Position numbers and translations under genes: made by a program
DNA from: Bog-159 sp963738345
Lineage (GTDB): Bacteria > Acidobacteriota > Terriglobia > Bryobacterales > Bryobacteraceae
Length of the DNA: 64,000 bases
Assembly: GCA_963738345.1 (NCBI GenBank)
Contig: CAVTWI010000002.1
Location: 6,758,001-6,822,000 of the forward strand
Direction: 5' to 3'
In this document: in pieces, positions 20,952 to 29,392 of the stretch
How positions within the stretch are numbered: position 1 is the first letter of the stretch
Layout: each line of letters begins with the position of its first letter
The notes under the pieces: generated by a model
The model's database searches: none
Seen by the model: the letters and a program-made list of their open reading frames with translations, nothing else
What the model was told of the DNA's origin: nothing

Positions 20952-22748
20952 CTATCGCTGGTTAGACTTCAAGATTCTCTTGCGCAGCCGGATTGATGTG
21001 GGCGTCACTTCCACGAATTCGTCGTCACGGATGAATTCGATGGACTGCTCCAGGTTGAGAATGCGGGGCGGCACCAGCCGGATGGCCTCGTCGGCCGTGG
21101 ATGCGCGCATGTTGGTAAGTTTCTTTTCCTTGACGATGTTCACGTCGAGGTCGGCAGTGCGCGCGTTCTCGCCTACGATCATGCCTTCGTAAACTTCGGT
21201 TCCCGGGCTGACGAAAATCTCGCCGCGCTCCTGCAAATTGAAGATGGCGTTCCCGGTCGCTTTGCCGGGCCGGTCCGCCACCAGCGAGCCCGTAGGACGC
21301 GAAGGGATATCGCCCTGCCACTCGATGTAACCGTGGAACAGCGAGTTCATAATGGCGGTGCCGCGCGTATCGGTAAGAATTTCACTGCGCAGTCCGATCA
21401 AACCGCGCGATGGCACGTGGAACTCCAGGCGTACACGGCCCGAGCCATGATTCACCATCTTGTTCATCTTGCCTTTGCGCTGACCCAACTTCTCGATCAC
21501 CACTCCGATGAAAGCTTCGGGACAGTCGATCACCAGCAGTTCCACCGGCTCGCTCAACTTGCCGTCGATGGTGCGCGTCAGGATTTCGGGCTTGCCGACC
21601 ATCAGTTCGTAACTCTCGCGCCGCATCATCTCGATCAAAATGGCCAACTGCAGTTCGCCACGGCCCATCACTTTGAACGTATCGTGACCTAGTTCTTCCA
21701 CCCGAATGGAAACATTGGTCAGCAGTTCCTTGTCCAGCCGTTCGCGCAGATTGCGCGACGTCACGTAAGAACCCTCGCGGCCGACAAATGGCGACGTATT
21801 GATGGTGAACGTCATCGCGATGGTAGGCTCGTCGATCTGCACCACGGGCAGCGGCCGGGGAGTTTCGGCGCTGGTGACGGTTTCGCCGATCGTAATGCCT
21901 TCGACACCGGCGATAGCCAGAAGGTCGCCGGGCCGGCCGATGGTTTCATCCACCCGCTTCAGCCCTTCGAATGAGTAAAGCTTGGTGATCTTGGTCGTAT
22001 GCTGCGACCCGTCGAGTTTGCAAATTGAGACCGTATCGCCGAATTTCAGAGTGCCCGAAAACACGCGCCCGATTCCCAACCGCCCCAGATAATCGCTGTA
22101 GTCCAGATTGGCGATCAGCATCTGTAGAACTTCGTCGGGATCGCCGGGCGGCGCCGGAATGTGTTTCAGGATGGCGTCGAAGAGCGGCTTCAGGTTCATC
22201 GATGGATCATCCATCGCAGTCTTGGCGATGCCGGTTTTGGCGATCGTATAAAGAACCGGGAAATCGAGTTGGTCTTCGGTAGCGTCCAGATCGATGAACA
22301 GGTCGTAGATTTCGTTGAGCACTTCGGGAACACGCGCGTCAGGGCGGTCAATCTTGTTGATGACCACGATGGGCGGCAGTTTGGCCTCCAGCGCTTTCGA
22401 GAGCACGTAGCGGGTTTGGGGCAGAGGGCCTTCGCTGGCATCCACCAGCAACATGACGCCATCGACGATCTTGAGGGCGCGTTCGACTTCGCCGCCGAAA
22501 TCACTATGGCCGGGCGTGTCTACGATGTTGATTTTTACGCCTTGATAACGAATGCCGGTAATCTTGGCAAGGATGGTGATTCCGCGCTCGCGTTCCAGAT
22601 CGTTCGAATCCATCACGCGTTCGACGTGGACTTCGTTCTCGCGGAAGATTCCGCTCTGGTTCAGCATGGCATCCACTAGCGTGGTCTTGCCATGATCCAC
22701 GTGGGCGATGATGGCGATGTTGCGAATTGAGGGAGAGCTATTATTCAT
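20952..22748 (-). CDS. typA: Ribosome-associated translational GTPase TypA/BipA
   Basis: The 598-residue protein is a full-length member of the elongation-factor GTPase family that binds 70S ribosomes and assists 50S assembly and stress adaptation. G1 is AHVDHGKTT (about residue 15), G2 lies in ERERGITI, G3 is DTPGHSDFGGE and G4 is VINKIDRPDAR. EF-G-like domains III and V follow (GRGELQLAILIEMMRRE), and the BipA-specific C-terminal domain includes HGYIEWQGDIPSRPTGSL. The frame is intact. It lies just upstream of the PadR promoter region on the same strand and appears monocistronic. Confidence 0.97.
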   Translation of the reverse strand: MNNSSPSIRNIAIIAHVDHGKTTLVDAMLNQSGIFRENEVHVERVMDSNDLERERGITILAKITGIRYQGVKINIVDTPGHSDFGGEVERALKIVDGVMLLVDASEGPLPQTRYVLSKALEAKLPPIVVINKIDRPDARVPEVLNEIYDLFIDLDATEDQLDFPVLYTIAKTGIAKTAMDDPSMNLKPLFDAILKHIPAPPGDPDEVLQMLIANLDYSDYLGRLGIGRVFSGTLKFGDTVSICKLDGSQHTTKITKLYSFEGLKRVDETIGRPGDLLAIAGVEGITIGETVTSAETPRPLPVVQIDEPTIAMTFTINTSPFVGREGSYVTSRNLRERLDKELLTNVSIRVEELGHDTFKVMGRGELQLAILIEMMRRESYELMVGKPEILTRTIDGKLSEPVELLVIDCPEAFIGVVIEKLGQRKGKMNKMVNHGSGRVRLEFHVPSRGLIGLRSEILTDTRGTAIMNSLFHGYIEWQGDIPSRPTGSLVADRPGKATGNAIFNLQERGEIFVSPGTEVYEGMIVGENARTADLDVNIVKEKKLTNMRASTADEAIRLVPPRILNLEQSIEFIRDDEFVEVTPTSIRLRKRILKSNQR

Positions 22749-22923
22749 GGGATTGCGTTTCGACCTGCTTCGGGGCGAGGGGTTCTCTTATATGGTAGCG
22801 GAAGTGGCAGGTTAAGTGCTTGCGAGCTTTTCCTCTAAAGTTTCGGGCCCCCAGCGTCGAAATTCTATTTAGCGGTCCCGGTGTTCGTTCGGACCGCGGC
22901 ATACTACAAGGAGCTTCATAAAA

Positions 22924-23463
22924 ATGGCGCAGTTTCAGGCTTTCTCACCGCAGGTCATGGTAAATGGCGAGACCGTTCTTTCCGTAGTCACTGGCATGGG
23001 AGCTTTCCGAAACACGGGCGGGCAGATCCTGCAACGCAACGGCATCCCCGATCCCGAGCCCCTGGCTTGGTACCCGCAACAGGCGTGGTTGGACGCTTTC
23101 CGCGAGATTTCACAAACCATCGGCGGCAGCACGCTGCATCAGATCGGCCTCAGCATTCCCCGGAGTGCCAAGTTTCCTCCCGGAATCGATTCCATCGAAA
23201 AAGCCCTTGAGTCCCTGGATGGTGCCTATCATATGAATCACAGAGGCGGAGAGATCGGGCACTACTCCTTCGAGAAGACCGGTCCGAGGCAGGGCACCGT
23301 GACGTGCCACAATCCCTATCCCTGCGAATTCGATCGCGGCATCGTGATGGCGATGGCCATTCAGTTCAAACCGCAAGGCTCGGTCGTCCGCGTACAGCAC
23401 GATCCTGACGGGCCCTGCCGGTCGAAACTGGGAGATTCCTGCACCTATGTAGTCTCCTGGTAG
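22924..23463 (+). CDS. Uncharacterised protein, possibly V4R-like small-molecule-binding fold
   Basis: This 179-residue soluble protein has AAGGAG about ten bases before the ATG. The C-terminal half contains FEKTGPRQGTVTCHNPYPCEF and ends CRSKLGDSCTYVVSW. A glycine/cysteine-spaced tail of this kind resembles V4R (4-vinyl reductase-like) and related haem or small-molecule sensor domains, but the likeness is by pattern only. Four cysteines sit in the last third (CHNPYPC and C-x6-C), which could bind metal. It stands alone between the divergent typA and a downstream regulator-like gene. No function is assigned. Confidence 0.6.
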   Translation: MAQFQAFSPQVMVNGETVLSVVTGMGAFRNTGGQILQRNGIPDPEPLAWYPQQAWLDAFREISQTIGGSTLHQIGLSIPRSAKFPPGIDSIEKALESLDGAYHMNHRGGEIGHYSFEKTGPRQGTVTCHNPYPCEFDRGIVMAMAIQFKPQGSVVRVQHDPDGPCRSKLGDSCTYVVSW

Positions 23464-23531
23464 GAAGAAGCGGTAGGAAGGAGTGCTAAGGAGAAGTGGC
23501 AGAAAAATTCTAACTTCTCGCGGAAAATCAA

Positions 23532-23560
23532 TTTACATCGAAAATGTTTTAGTGTATATT
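23532..23560 (+). promoter_or_regulatory. Strong sigma-70-type promoter before the HTH gene
   Basis: TTTACA at 23532-23537 and TATATT at 23555-23560 are separated by exactly 17 bases. Transcription from about 23567 would exclude the TTG at 23559 as a start and favour ATG at 23595 (or 23634). Confidence 0.6.
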
Positions 23561-23594
23561 GAGATTGCTCTGGCCAACAATCCGCGCGCGAGGA

Positions 23595-24074
23595 ATGTAC
23601 GCTGCCGTTACGGTTACATTAAGTCGCGATGAAATGGAACGCAGGCGCCTTGAAGCTGCCGAGGACCTGCAAAAGGGAATTACCCAAGCCCGTGTCGCCC
23701 GCAAGTTTGGGGTGAGCCGGACTACGGCTTCCCGATGGTATCGAACTCTGGAGGGCCAAGGCATGGAGCGTCTGCGCAAACGCAAAGCGCCCGGACGCCC
23801 CAGTCGCCTCTCCTCCAGCCAACTCGCGGAAGTCCGCGAAATATTCGCCACCAGTCCGCGCATGTTCGGCTTTGAGTCGGACCGCTGGACTACCGCCAGG
23901 CTCGCTCAAGCAATTGAGCTGCGTTTTGCCATCCGCTACGATCCCGACCACGTCGGCCGGTTAATGCATCGGCTGGGTCTGCGCCCGAAACCCACTCCCG
24001 CTCCTGTTTCACAAATGGAAACTGTGCGCGAAGTTTACGCCGTTCCCGGCGCCGGGATTGAGATGCATATCTAA
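23595..24074 (+). CDS. Orphan IS630-type helix-turn-helix protein
   Basis: The 159-residue protein has a helix-turn-helix (ARVARKFGVSRTTASRWYRTL), a GRP hinge (APGRPSRLS) and a second winged HTH (RLAQAIELRFAIRYDPDHVGRLMHRLGL). This is the DNA-binding half of IS630/Tc1-type transposases. The DDE catalytic half is absent; the frame ends with a unique tail (VYAVPGAGIEMHI) and the next gene is on the other strand. It could be a transposase remnant or a domesticated regulator. A near-consensus promoter upstream suggests it is expressed. No terminal inverted repeats were found around it. Confidence 0.65.
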   Translation: MYAAVTVTLSRDEMERRRLEAAEDLQKGITQARVARKFGVSRTTASRWYRTLEGQGMERLRKRKAPGRPSRLSSSQLAEVREIFATSPRMFGFESDRWTTARLAQAIELRFAIRYDPDHVGRLMHRLGLRPKPTPAPVSQMETVREVYAVPGAGIEMHI

Positions 24075-24096
24075 GCGGGACTCCGTCTGGCCATCG

Positions 24097-24396
24097 TCAC
24101 GATCTGGAGATCTTGCGTGCCCGCAGGAAGGATGAAATGCCGTATCCACCCAGCAGGCATATGCCGATGGCCAACATGGCTAAGCGTAGGATCGCCGAAG
24201 CGCTGCCATCGAACTGGCGCAATGTACGCAAGCCCGAGAAAACAAAGGCGATGGCCATGAGGATGAAGAGGAAGCCAATCAGTTCGTGCCATAACGTGCG
24301 CGCGGGTTTTATTACCGCCGGGACCACGAAACCCAGAAAGCGGCGGCTCTCTTTATAAGCGCGCGCTCCGTCCCGATAAATGTTACGCTTTGGCAC
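24097..24396 (-). CDS. Small two-helix membrane protein, uncharacterised
   Basis: The 99-residue protein has two hydrophobic segments (about residues 41-60, GFLFILMAIAFVFSGL; and 70-88, LRLAMLAIGICLLGGYGISS). Between them lies a short polar loop, and there are basic ends (MPKRNIYRD and RARKISRS). The start is GTG at 24396, preceded by GAGG at suitable spacing. The gene faces the HTH gene tail to tail with a 22-base gap. I do not recognise the family. Confidence 0.6.
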   Translation of the reverse strand: MPKRNIYRDGARAYKESRRFLGFVVPAVIKPARTLWHELIGFLFILMAIAFVFSGLRTLRQFDGSASAILRLAMLAIGICLLGGYGISSFLRARKISRS

Positions 24397-24472
24397 GACA
24401 CCTCGATATTATCAGAAGTAATAGTACCTGTTGGTTTCGGTCCAGTGTGCCGATAAAAAAATAGGTGGAGAC

Positions 24473-24501
24473 TTGTGAAGCGGTGTGGGCTCCACTACAA
24501 T
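24473..24501 (+). promoter_or_regulatory. Promoter for the 24.6-kb small gene
   Basis: TTGTGA (24473-24478), a 17-base spacer and TACAAT (24496-24501) form a good sigma-70-type promoter. Transcription would begin near 24508, giving a leader of about 70 bases. Confidence 0.5.
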
Positions 24502-24568
24502 CTAAACGGGTAGCGGTCGCGAGTTTGAATTTGCAACGAGATCAAAGGCGGTCGCATCCCACAATATG

Positions 24569-24575
24569 GGGGAGG
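24569..24575 (+). promoter_or_regulatory. Shine-Dalgarno GGGGAGG selecting a GTG start
   Basis: The purine run lies five bases before GTG at 24581, and partly inside what would be the first codons if ATG at 24566 were used. This argues for GTG as the start. Confidence 0.6.
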
Positions 24576-24580
24576 TCGTT

Positions 24581-24892
24581 GTGGACGAGCCATTGAAAAA
24601 CCTGATGCAGGAACTGGGGAACGCGATCAACGACTCGCTCTCCGAATCCGACCGGATCGCCGAGGCAATCGGCGAAATCAAACGTGCCGGATACGATGTC
24701 TTCCTGGTTTTGGAAGCAACCATAGGTTTTAATAAGCGCGATGACGAAAACGGCGAAGCCTCCGACGAAGAGTCCGGCGCCGAACCCGAGCGCAAACGCG
24801 GCTTCGAGAGTGCCGGAAAGGTCAAGTTCACTACGCAGGATCACCGTTTCCTGAAAGCCCTCAAAATCGCCGTAGACGACGAATCCCGTTAA
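24581..24892 (+). CDS. Small acidic cytoplasmic protein, uncharacterised
   Basis: The protein has 103 residues, starting at GTG as VDEPLKNLMQELGNAINDSL. It has an amphipathic N-terminal helix, a central AGYDVFLVLEATIGF segment, a charged linker (DDENGEASDEESGAEPERKR) and a C-terminal segment KFTTQDHRFLKALKIAVDDE. There is no signal or membrane segment. Its TAA stop shares the palindrome TTAA with the stop of the convergent glycosyltransferase gene. I do not recognise the family; the charged middle suggests a flexible linker between two short ordered parts. Confidence 0.6.
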   Translation: MDEPLKNLMQELGNAINDSLSESDRIAEAIGEIKRAGYDVFLVLEATIGFNKRDDENGEASDEESGAEPERKRGFESAGKVKFTTQDHRFLKALKIAVDDESR

Positions 24893-25929
24893 TCCGGCTT
24901 GCTGTTGCCCAGTTCCTGATAAACCTGCCAGGTTTTTTCCACCGCGTCAGCCCAGGTGAACTTTGCGGCTCGCAGGAGCCCGCGACGGCCTAGTTCCGCC
25001 CTCCTCTCTGGATCTTCTGTCAACGTAATCAGCGCCTCGGCCAGCTCGTCGGTATCCTCCGGATTCACCAGCCACGCTGCCTCACCCGACACTTCCGGAA
25101 CGGCCGATCGGTTGGATGCCACCACCGGCGTGCCGGACGCCATTGCTTCCAGCACCGGCATGCCAAAGCCCTCGTCCAGCGACGGAAACGCTAAAATCAT
25201 CGCCCGAGCATACAGATTCGCCAAGTCGGCCTCGGAAACGTAGCCCAGAACGCGGATGCGCTCCACACTGGGCGAGCGCCCGATCCGCTCCAGGATCTCC
25301 GTCGCGCCAAAGCCGGCCGAGCCAGCCAGCACCAACTGCCACCCGGAATCCACTCTTTCGAAAGCCTCCACAAGTCGCGTAATGTTCTTGCGATGCTGGA
25401 TAGCGCCGACATGTAGGATGGTTTTCTCCCGTGCGACCGCCGGACCGTGCGGCGGTCTAACCCCGTGGTGCACCACCCGTACGCGTTCCTCCTCCACGCC
25501 CAGCAGTCCGACAACCTGCCGGGCCGTAAACTGCGAAACGGCGATGATCAGTTCGCTGCGGCGCGCCGCATCGCGCGCCTGCTCTGCAAATCGCGTGCGG
25601 AACTCCGGCGTCGAATATTCTCCGGTCATCACGAAAAGATCGTGAAACGTGGTAACAGCATGCCGGAGCGAAGCGTGCGGTAGCCTTTGGTTCAGCCCGT
25701 GAAATACATCCGCCGAACCTGGTACCCGCGTCTGACCCAGAATGAAGCGACTGGCGTTGCGCGGCAACCGCTCCCTCAGTGAACGCAGGAACCGGTGCGG
25801 ACGATAGCAGAACGTGAACTGGTCGCCGGGATGCGCGAACGGCAATCCCGCCAGCATCTCTCGCGAGTAAACGCCGACACCAGACAAGTCTTTGCCAACG
25901 CTATACGTGGAATCCAGCGCGATCTTCAA
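24889..25929 (-). CDS. Glycosyltransferase family 4-like protein
   Basis: The 346-residue GT-B enzyme has the acceptor-side VTTFHDLFV and the donor-side motif FPSLDEGFGMPVLEAMASGT, whose Glu binds the nucleotide sugar. The segment VGAIQHRKNITRLVEAF is the usual GT4 hinge region. The start is TTG at 25929, overlapping the TGA of the upstream sigma-54 activator (TTGA), so translation is probably coupled. Its stop overlaps that of the convergent small gene. It resembles the other GT4 protein at 12.6-13.7 kb in layout. The glycan made is unknown; pairing with an activator gene suggests regulated surface polysaccharide synthesis. Confidence 0.85.
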   Translation of the reverse strand: MKIALDSTYSVGKDLSGVGVYSREMLAGLPFAHPGDQFTFCYRPHRFLRSLRERLPRNASRFILGQTRVPGSADVFHGLNQRLPHASLRHAVTTFHDLFVMTGEYSTPEFRTRFAEQARDAARRSELIIAVSQFTARQVVGLLGVEEERVRVVHHGVRPPHGPAVAREKTILHVGAIQHRKNITRLVEAFERVDSGWQLVLAGSAGFGATEILERIGRSPSVERIRVLGYVSEADLANLYARAMILAFPSLDEGFGMPVLEAMASGTPVVASNRSAVPEVSGEAAWLVNPEDTDELAEALITLTEDPERRAELGRRGLLRAAKFTWADAVEKTWQVYQELGNSKPD

Positions 25930-26921
25930 TTCTCGATTTTATATTCTTTGAGCTTGCGATAGAGCGTGGTGCGGCCGATGCCCAGCAATTGCGCTGCCTT
26001 CGCGCGATCGCCGTGCGTCACTTCCAAAGCCTTTAGAATGGTTTCCTTTTCCACCGTAGGCAAAAACAGCCCGGTCGATCGGGGCGGCGAATGCAGAACC
26101 GGCAGGGTCGCGGTCTCCGAACCGGCGGCTACGGCAGACGCCAGCGGCGGTTCAGATGCCCGCTGGTTCTGTAACGATGAGGGTAGGTCGGCGGTATTCA
26201 GCCACGGGCCGGTATTCAGCGCCACCATGCGTTCAATCGAATTCTGTAGCTCACGCACGTTGCCCGGCCAATCGTAAGAGGTCATGGCATCCAAGGTTTC
26301 CTGCGTTAGCCGGTGGCGGCCGCCATACCGTTTCAGGAAATGTTCGATCAGTTCCGGAATGTCGCCTTTCCGATCCCGCAGAGCCGGCAACCGCAGGCTC
26401 ACGATATTCAGCCGGTAGTACAGATCCTGCCGAAAAGTGCCGTGTGCCGCGTCGCGCGCCAGATCGTGGTGCGTGGCCGCGATCACCCGGATATTCACCT
26501 TGCGCTGTTTCAACGAGCCGACCGGGCGAAACTCGCGCTCTTGCAACAAACGCAGCAGTTTCACTTGCATATCGAGCGGCAAATCGCCGATCTCGTCGAA
26601 GAAGGCGGTTCCCCCATCGGCAAGTTCAATCAGGCCCTTCTTGGCTTCCGCGGCGCCTGTAAACGCGCCCTTGGTATGCCCAAAGAGTTCGCTTTCGAGC
26701 AGCGGCCCAACCAGTGCGCCGCAATCGATAGCTACAAACTCACCGCCGGGACTGGCCGTGTGGATAGCTCGCGCCACAACCTCTTTGCCCGTGCCGCTCT
26801 CCCCGAGCAGCAGGACCGGCGCTGGGTTTCGTCCGAGTTTCTCGATAAGCCGGCGGATCTCACAGATCTGCGGCGACTGGCCCACCAAGCCGTGGGAGCA
26901 GCCATTAGCACCACGCTCCAT
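25926..26921 (-). CDS. Sigma-54-dependent transcriptional activator lacking a sensor domain
   Basis: The 331-residue AAA+ enhancer-binding protein has Walker A GESGTGKE (residues 40-47), the sigma-54 contact loop GAFTGA (85-90), Walker B in GGTAFFDEIGDL (about 103-114) and the arginine-finger region DLYYRLNIVSLRLPALRDR. A Fis-type HTH lies at the C-terminus (AAQLLGIGRTTLYRKLKEY). The usual N-terminal receiver or GAF/PAS domain is missing: the AAA+ module starts within 12 residues of the Met, as in PspF. Activity must therefore be controlled by a partner protein or by expression. The gene lies between rlpA-like and glycosyltransferase genes on the same strand. Confidence 0.9.
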   Translation of the reverse strand: MERGANGCSHGLVGQSPQICEIRRLIEKLGRNPAPVLLLGESGTGKEVVARAIHTASPGGEFVAIDCGALVGPLLESELFGHTKGAFTGAAEAKKGLIELADGGTAFFDEIGDLPLDMQVKLLRLLQEREFRPVGSLKQRKVNIRVIAATHHDLARDAAHGTFRQDLYYRLNIVSLRLPALRDRKGDIPELIEHFLKRYGGRHRLTQETLDAMTSYDWPGNVRELQNSIERMVALNTGPWLNTADLPSSLQNQRASEPPLASAVAAGSETATLPVLHSPPRSTGLFLPTVEKETILKALEVTHGDRAKAAQLLGIGRTTLYRKLKEYKIEN

Positions 26922-26933
26922 TGGCTAACTAAA

Positions 26934-27632
26934 TTATACAGAATCTAATCGGACCACGAAGGCCGAAGTTACTGAGGCATTTTCACCACGAATGCGTTCA
27001 GCTAAAGCCGATGCGCCGGTCTGCGAGGGCTCTTTCCCCACCACCACATGCCACACTCCAGGAGTATCGGCGCGCTGCACTAGGCGCGCACGTCCATATT
27101 TGGTCTCCATGGCTGTGCGCAGGCGCTCGGCATTGTCGCGATTGCGGAAGGCTCCAACCTGGACTCCGAAATGGGGCGGCTCCACAGAGGGCGGCGCGCT
27201 CAAGATTTCTAACTGGACGCGCGCGACCCCGGGCCCGATCATTTCGATGGCGCGTGCCGCGGCGTGCGAAAGATCGATAATCCGCCCGTCCACGAAGGGA
27301 CCGCGGTCGTTAATGCGCACGTCCACCGCTTTTTCGTTATCCAGATCGTGAACTCGCACCATGGTTCCAAACGGCAGCGTCCGGTGGGCGGCAGTCATCT
27401 GCTCCATGTCGTAGATTTCGCCGCTGGCCGACGCGCGCCCGTGGTAAGGATGGCCGTACCAACTCGCCAAGCCCGTTTCGTTGGGCGTGGTTGCGGTGCC
27501 AGTCGATCCGCTCTCAACCGGCGCCGCGTCACCGGATGGAGGCGGAGGTGGCGGCGTCATATGTGCAACTCGATGACGGTGGCAGCCGGACAGCAACGCC
27601 ATCATCATGGCCATCAGGAGCGCCTTGCGCAT
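26934..27632 (-). CDS. RlpA-like septal ring lipoprotein with SPOR domain
   Basis: The Met at 27632 gives MRKALLMAMMMALLSGC, a lipoprotein signal with lipobox LSGC, so the protein is membrane-anchored in the envelope. A double-psi beta-barrel follows (TGLASWYGHPYHGRASASGE, then LPFGTMVRVHDLDN and VRINDRGPFVDGRIIDLS), with the catalytic-type Asp of RlpA lytic transglycosylases. The C-terminal SPOR domain (FGVQVGAFRNRDNAERLRTAM) binds denuded septal peptidoglycan. RlpA trims glycan strands at division. It sits 22 bases after the hydrolase gene and 12 before the sigma-54 activator gene. Confidence 0.9.
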   Translation of the reverse strand: MRKALLMAMMMALLSGCHRHRVAHMTPPPPPPSGDAAPVESGSTGTATTPNETGLASWYGHPYHGRASASGEIYDMEQMTAAHRTLPFGTMVRVHDLDNEKAVDVRINDRGPFVDGRIIDLSHAAARAIEMIGPGVARVQLEILSAPPSVEPPHFGVQVGAFRNRDNAERLRTAMETKYGRARLVQRADTPGVWHVVVGKEPSQTGASALAERIRGENASVTSAFVVRLDSV

Positions 27633-27654
27633 CTGCTGTGATCCTAACACGGCG

Positions 27655-29028
27655 TTACTTGTATACATCACCTTTCAAATCGTCCGGCAGATCGCTCAGA
27701 CGCCCCAACATTTCGTAGACCTTCGCCACCGCATTGTCCACGATGCGCTCGCCGGTACCCGGTTCCGCCCAGGTGCTGGCGCTGGCCGCTCCGTACCCGC
27801 CGCGCGAGGCGGCCGCGATCGTAGGGAAGTATCCGTTGTAGCCGTTGGTGTACCCCAGCAGCAGCGCGTGCGGCACCGGGCAGCGGTCCCGCCAGTTCGT
27901 CTGGAAGTCCACAAAAGGCTCTCCAGGCATGGTCATCAACGCGATATCTCGGTTGATCAACACCGTCGTTACCGGCAACTGGATCTGCGGCGTGATGTTT
28001 GCGCCATAAATCTCCATGCCGTCCGGACCCAGGAATTTCAGCAAGGCCGCGCGAAACTTGTCGGCATTCCAACGCAGTTGAACCGTCAGAGTCGATTCGG
28101 CGAAGTCTATCGCGGGCGTTTCCACAGTCTTGGTGTGGATCGCCTTCGCCACCCGCGCCGCCTCCTGGCCCAATCGCTCACCCGTCCAGTCGCGCCGCCC
28201 GATGGCGTCCTGCGGCAATGGCGTGACGGCGTCGAAGGGATTGATATCGCCCGGAGCGCCCTGCAGGAAAAAGCTCTGCGCAGGCGACCCGACTTCCTGT
28301 TCCACCACGCGATTCATCACGCCGGGATAGTCCGCCGAATAGCGCAGATTGTCGGAGCCGAAGACCACCGGATGGCACGCGTAGTTCGTAAGAACGGCGA
28401 GCGGCGTACCGTCGGCGCGATCAATGCGCAAGACCGTCACCGTGGGATCCACCGGCGCGGTCGGGATGCGGGTTGGATTGCGCTCAAACCAACTCACTGT
28501 GCCATCCGCATTCACCCGCAAGCGGTTGTGTCCGATATAAACGGCCCCTGTTCCAACACCCAGGCGCGCCGGTTGTAAGCCCGCCGCGGCTCCCGCGATG
28601 GCCCGCCCGATTTTATCGAGTGCCGCCGCCTCCCATGCCGGAGGCGCCGCGCGGTATTCGTCGCGGATAACAGGCGCGCTATGAGTGTGCGACGCCGCCA
28701 CCAGCAGACACGAGATTCCGCTTGACCGTTTGGCCGCCTCCCGCAACCGCGCCAGGGATGCCGGGCCAAAGCTACGGCCGAGGTCAAGAGTCACCAGGGC
28801 AAGCCGCCGCGGCGCATTCTCCGGACCGGCATCCAATACCAACGCGCGGGCGTACAGAGGATCCAGGGTGCCCTTGGCTGGCTGGCGGCGATCTTCGTAG
28901 CCCCACATCTGTTCGCCCGCGGGTGGCGTGATATCCACCCTTGACACCCCGGCGCGTAGCGCGGCCCCGTGCATCGAGAGCGGCGCGACCATGAGGCTCA
29001 ATGCCAAGCCTGATAGCGTGTTTCGCAT
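27655..29028 (-). CDS. Neutral/alkaline ceramidase-like secreted hydrolase
   Basis: The 457-residue protein with N-terminal signal (MRNTLSGLALSLMVAPLSMH) belongs to the neutral non-lysosomal ceramidase superfamily, zinc amidases that release fatty acids from ceramide-type lipids. Recognisable stretches are RAGVSRVDITPP, the His-rich SHTHSAP metal site and VLTNYACHPVVFG. Bacterial homologues of this length commonly lack the C-terminal domain of true ceramidases, so substrate is uncertain. It starts the minus-strand run hydrolase - RlpA - sigma-54 activator - glycosyltransferase and is divergent from the Smr gene. Confidence 0.8.
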   Translation of the reverse strand: MRNTLSGLALSLMVAPLSMHGAALRAGVSRVDITPPAGEQMWGYEDRRQPAKGTLDPLYARALVLDAGPENAPRRLALVTLDLGRSFGPASLARLREAAKRSSGISCLLVAASHTHSAPVIRDEYRAAPPAWEAAALDKIGRAIAGAAAGLQPARLGVGTGAVYIGHNRLRVNADGTVSWFERNPTRIPTAPVDPTVTVLRIDRADGTPLAVLTNYACHPVVFGSDNLRYSADYPGVMNRVVEQEVGSPAQSFFLQGAPGDINPFDAVTPLPQDAIGRRDWTGERLGQEAARVAKAIHTKTVETPAIDFAESTLTVQLRWNADKFRAALLKFLGPDGMEIYGANITPQIQLPVTTVLINRDIALMTMPGEPFVDFQTNWRDRCPVPHALLLGYTNGYNGYFPTIAAASRGGYGAASASTWAEPGTGERIVDNAVAKVYEMLGRLSDLPDDLKGDVYK

Positions 29029-29081
29029 AATGGAGCACAGTCTATCTCACAGCGCGGAGTTCTCCGTTCTATGCTGATATC

Positions 29082-29384
29082 GTGGAGCACAACCCTGAAC
29101 AGGATAGCGGACCAGTCCGCATACCTATCACTGACGTGTTCGACTTGCATAGTGTCCCGCCGCGCGATGTAAAAGGCATCGTGGAAGCCTATCTTGACGA
29201 GGCGCACCAGATGGGCTTCCGTGCCATTCGGATCATCCATGGACGGGGAATCGGGGTGCAACGCGAGATAGTGCGAGCCGTCCTGGCGCGTACGAAGTTC
29301 GTTGTCAGTTACAGCGATGCGCCGGTGGAGGCCGGTGGCTGGGGCGCCACCATCGCTACGCTCAGTGACCGGCGCAGCGCATAA
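29082..29384 (+). CDS. Stand-alone Smr domain protein
   Basis: The 100-residue protein is almost entirely an Smr (small MutS-related) domain: DVFDLHSVPPRDVKGIVEAYL with the DLH-type motif, then AIRIIHGRGIGVQREIVRAVL with the HGRG motif. Smr domains nick or bind branched DNA, or cleave RNA in ribosome rescue factors such as SmrB and MutS2. The start is GTG at 29082; 53 bases separate it from the divergent hydrolase gene. It converges on nusB with an 8-base gap. Confidence 0.85.
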   Translation: MEHNPEQDSGPVRIPITDVFDLHSVPPRDVKGIVEAYLDEAHQMGFRAIRIIHGRGIGVQREIVRAVLARTKFVVSYSDAPVEAGGWGATIATLSDRRSA

Positions 29385-29392
29385 CGTGGCGA

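Noticed and set aside
29029..29081. A regulatory RNA between the ceramidase-like gene and smr
   Set aside because: The 53-base gap has no hairpin, promoter or terminator that I could support.
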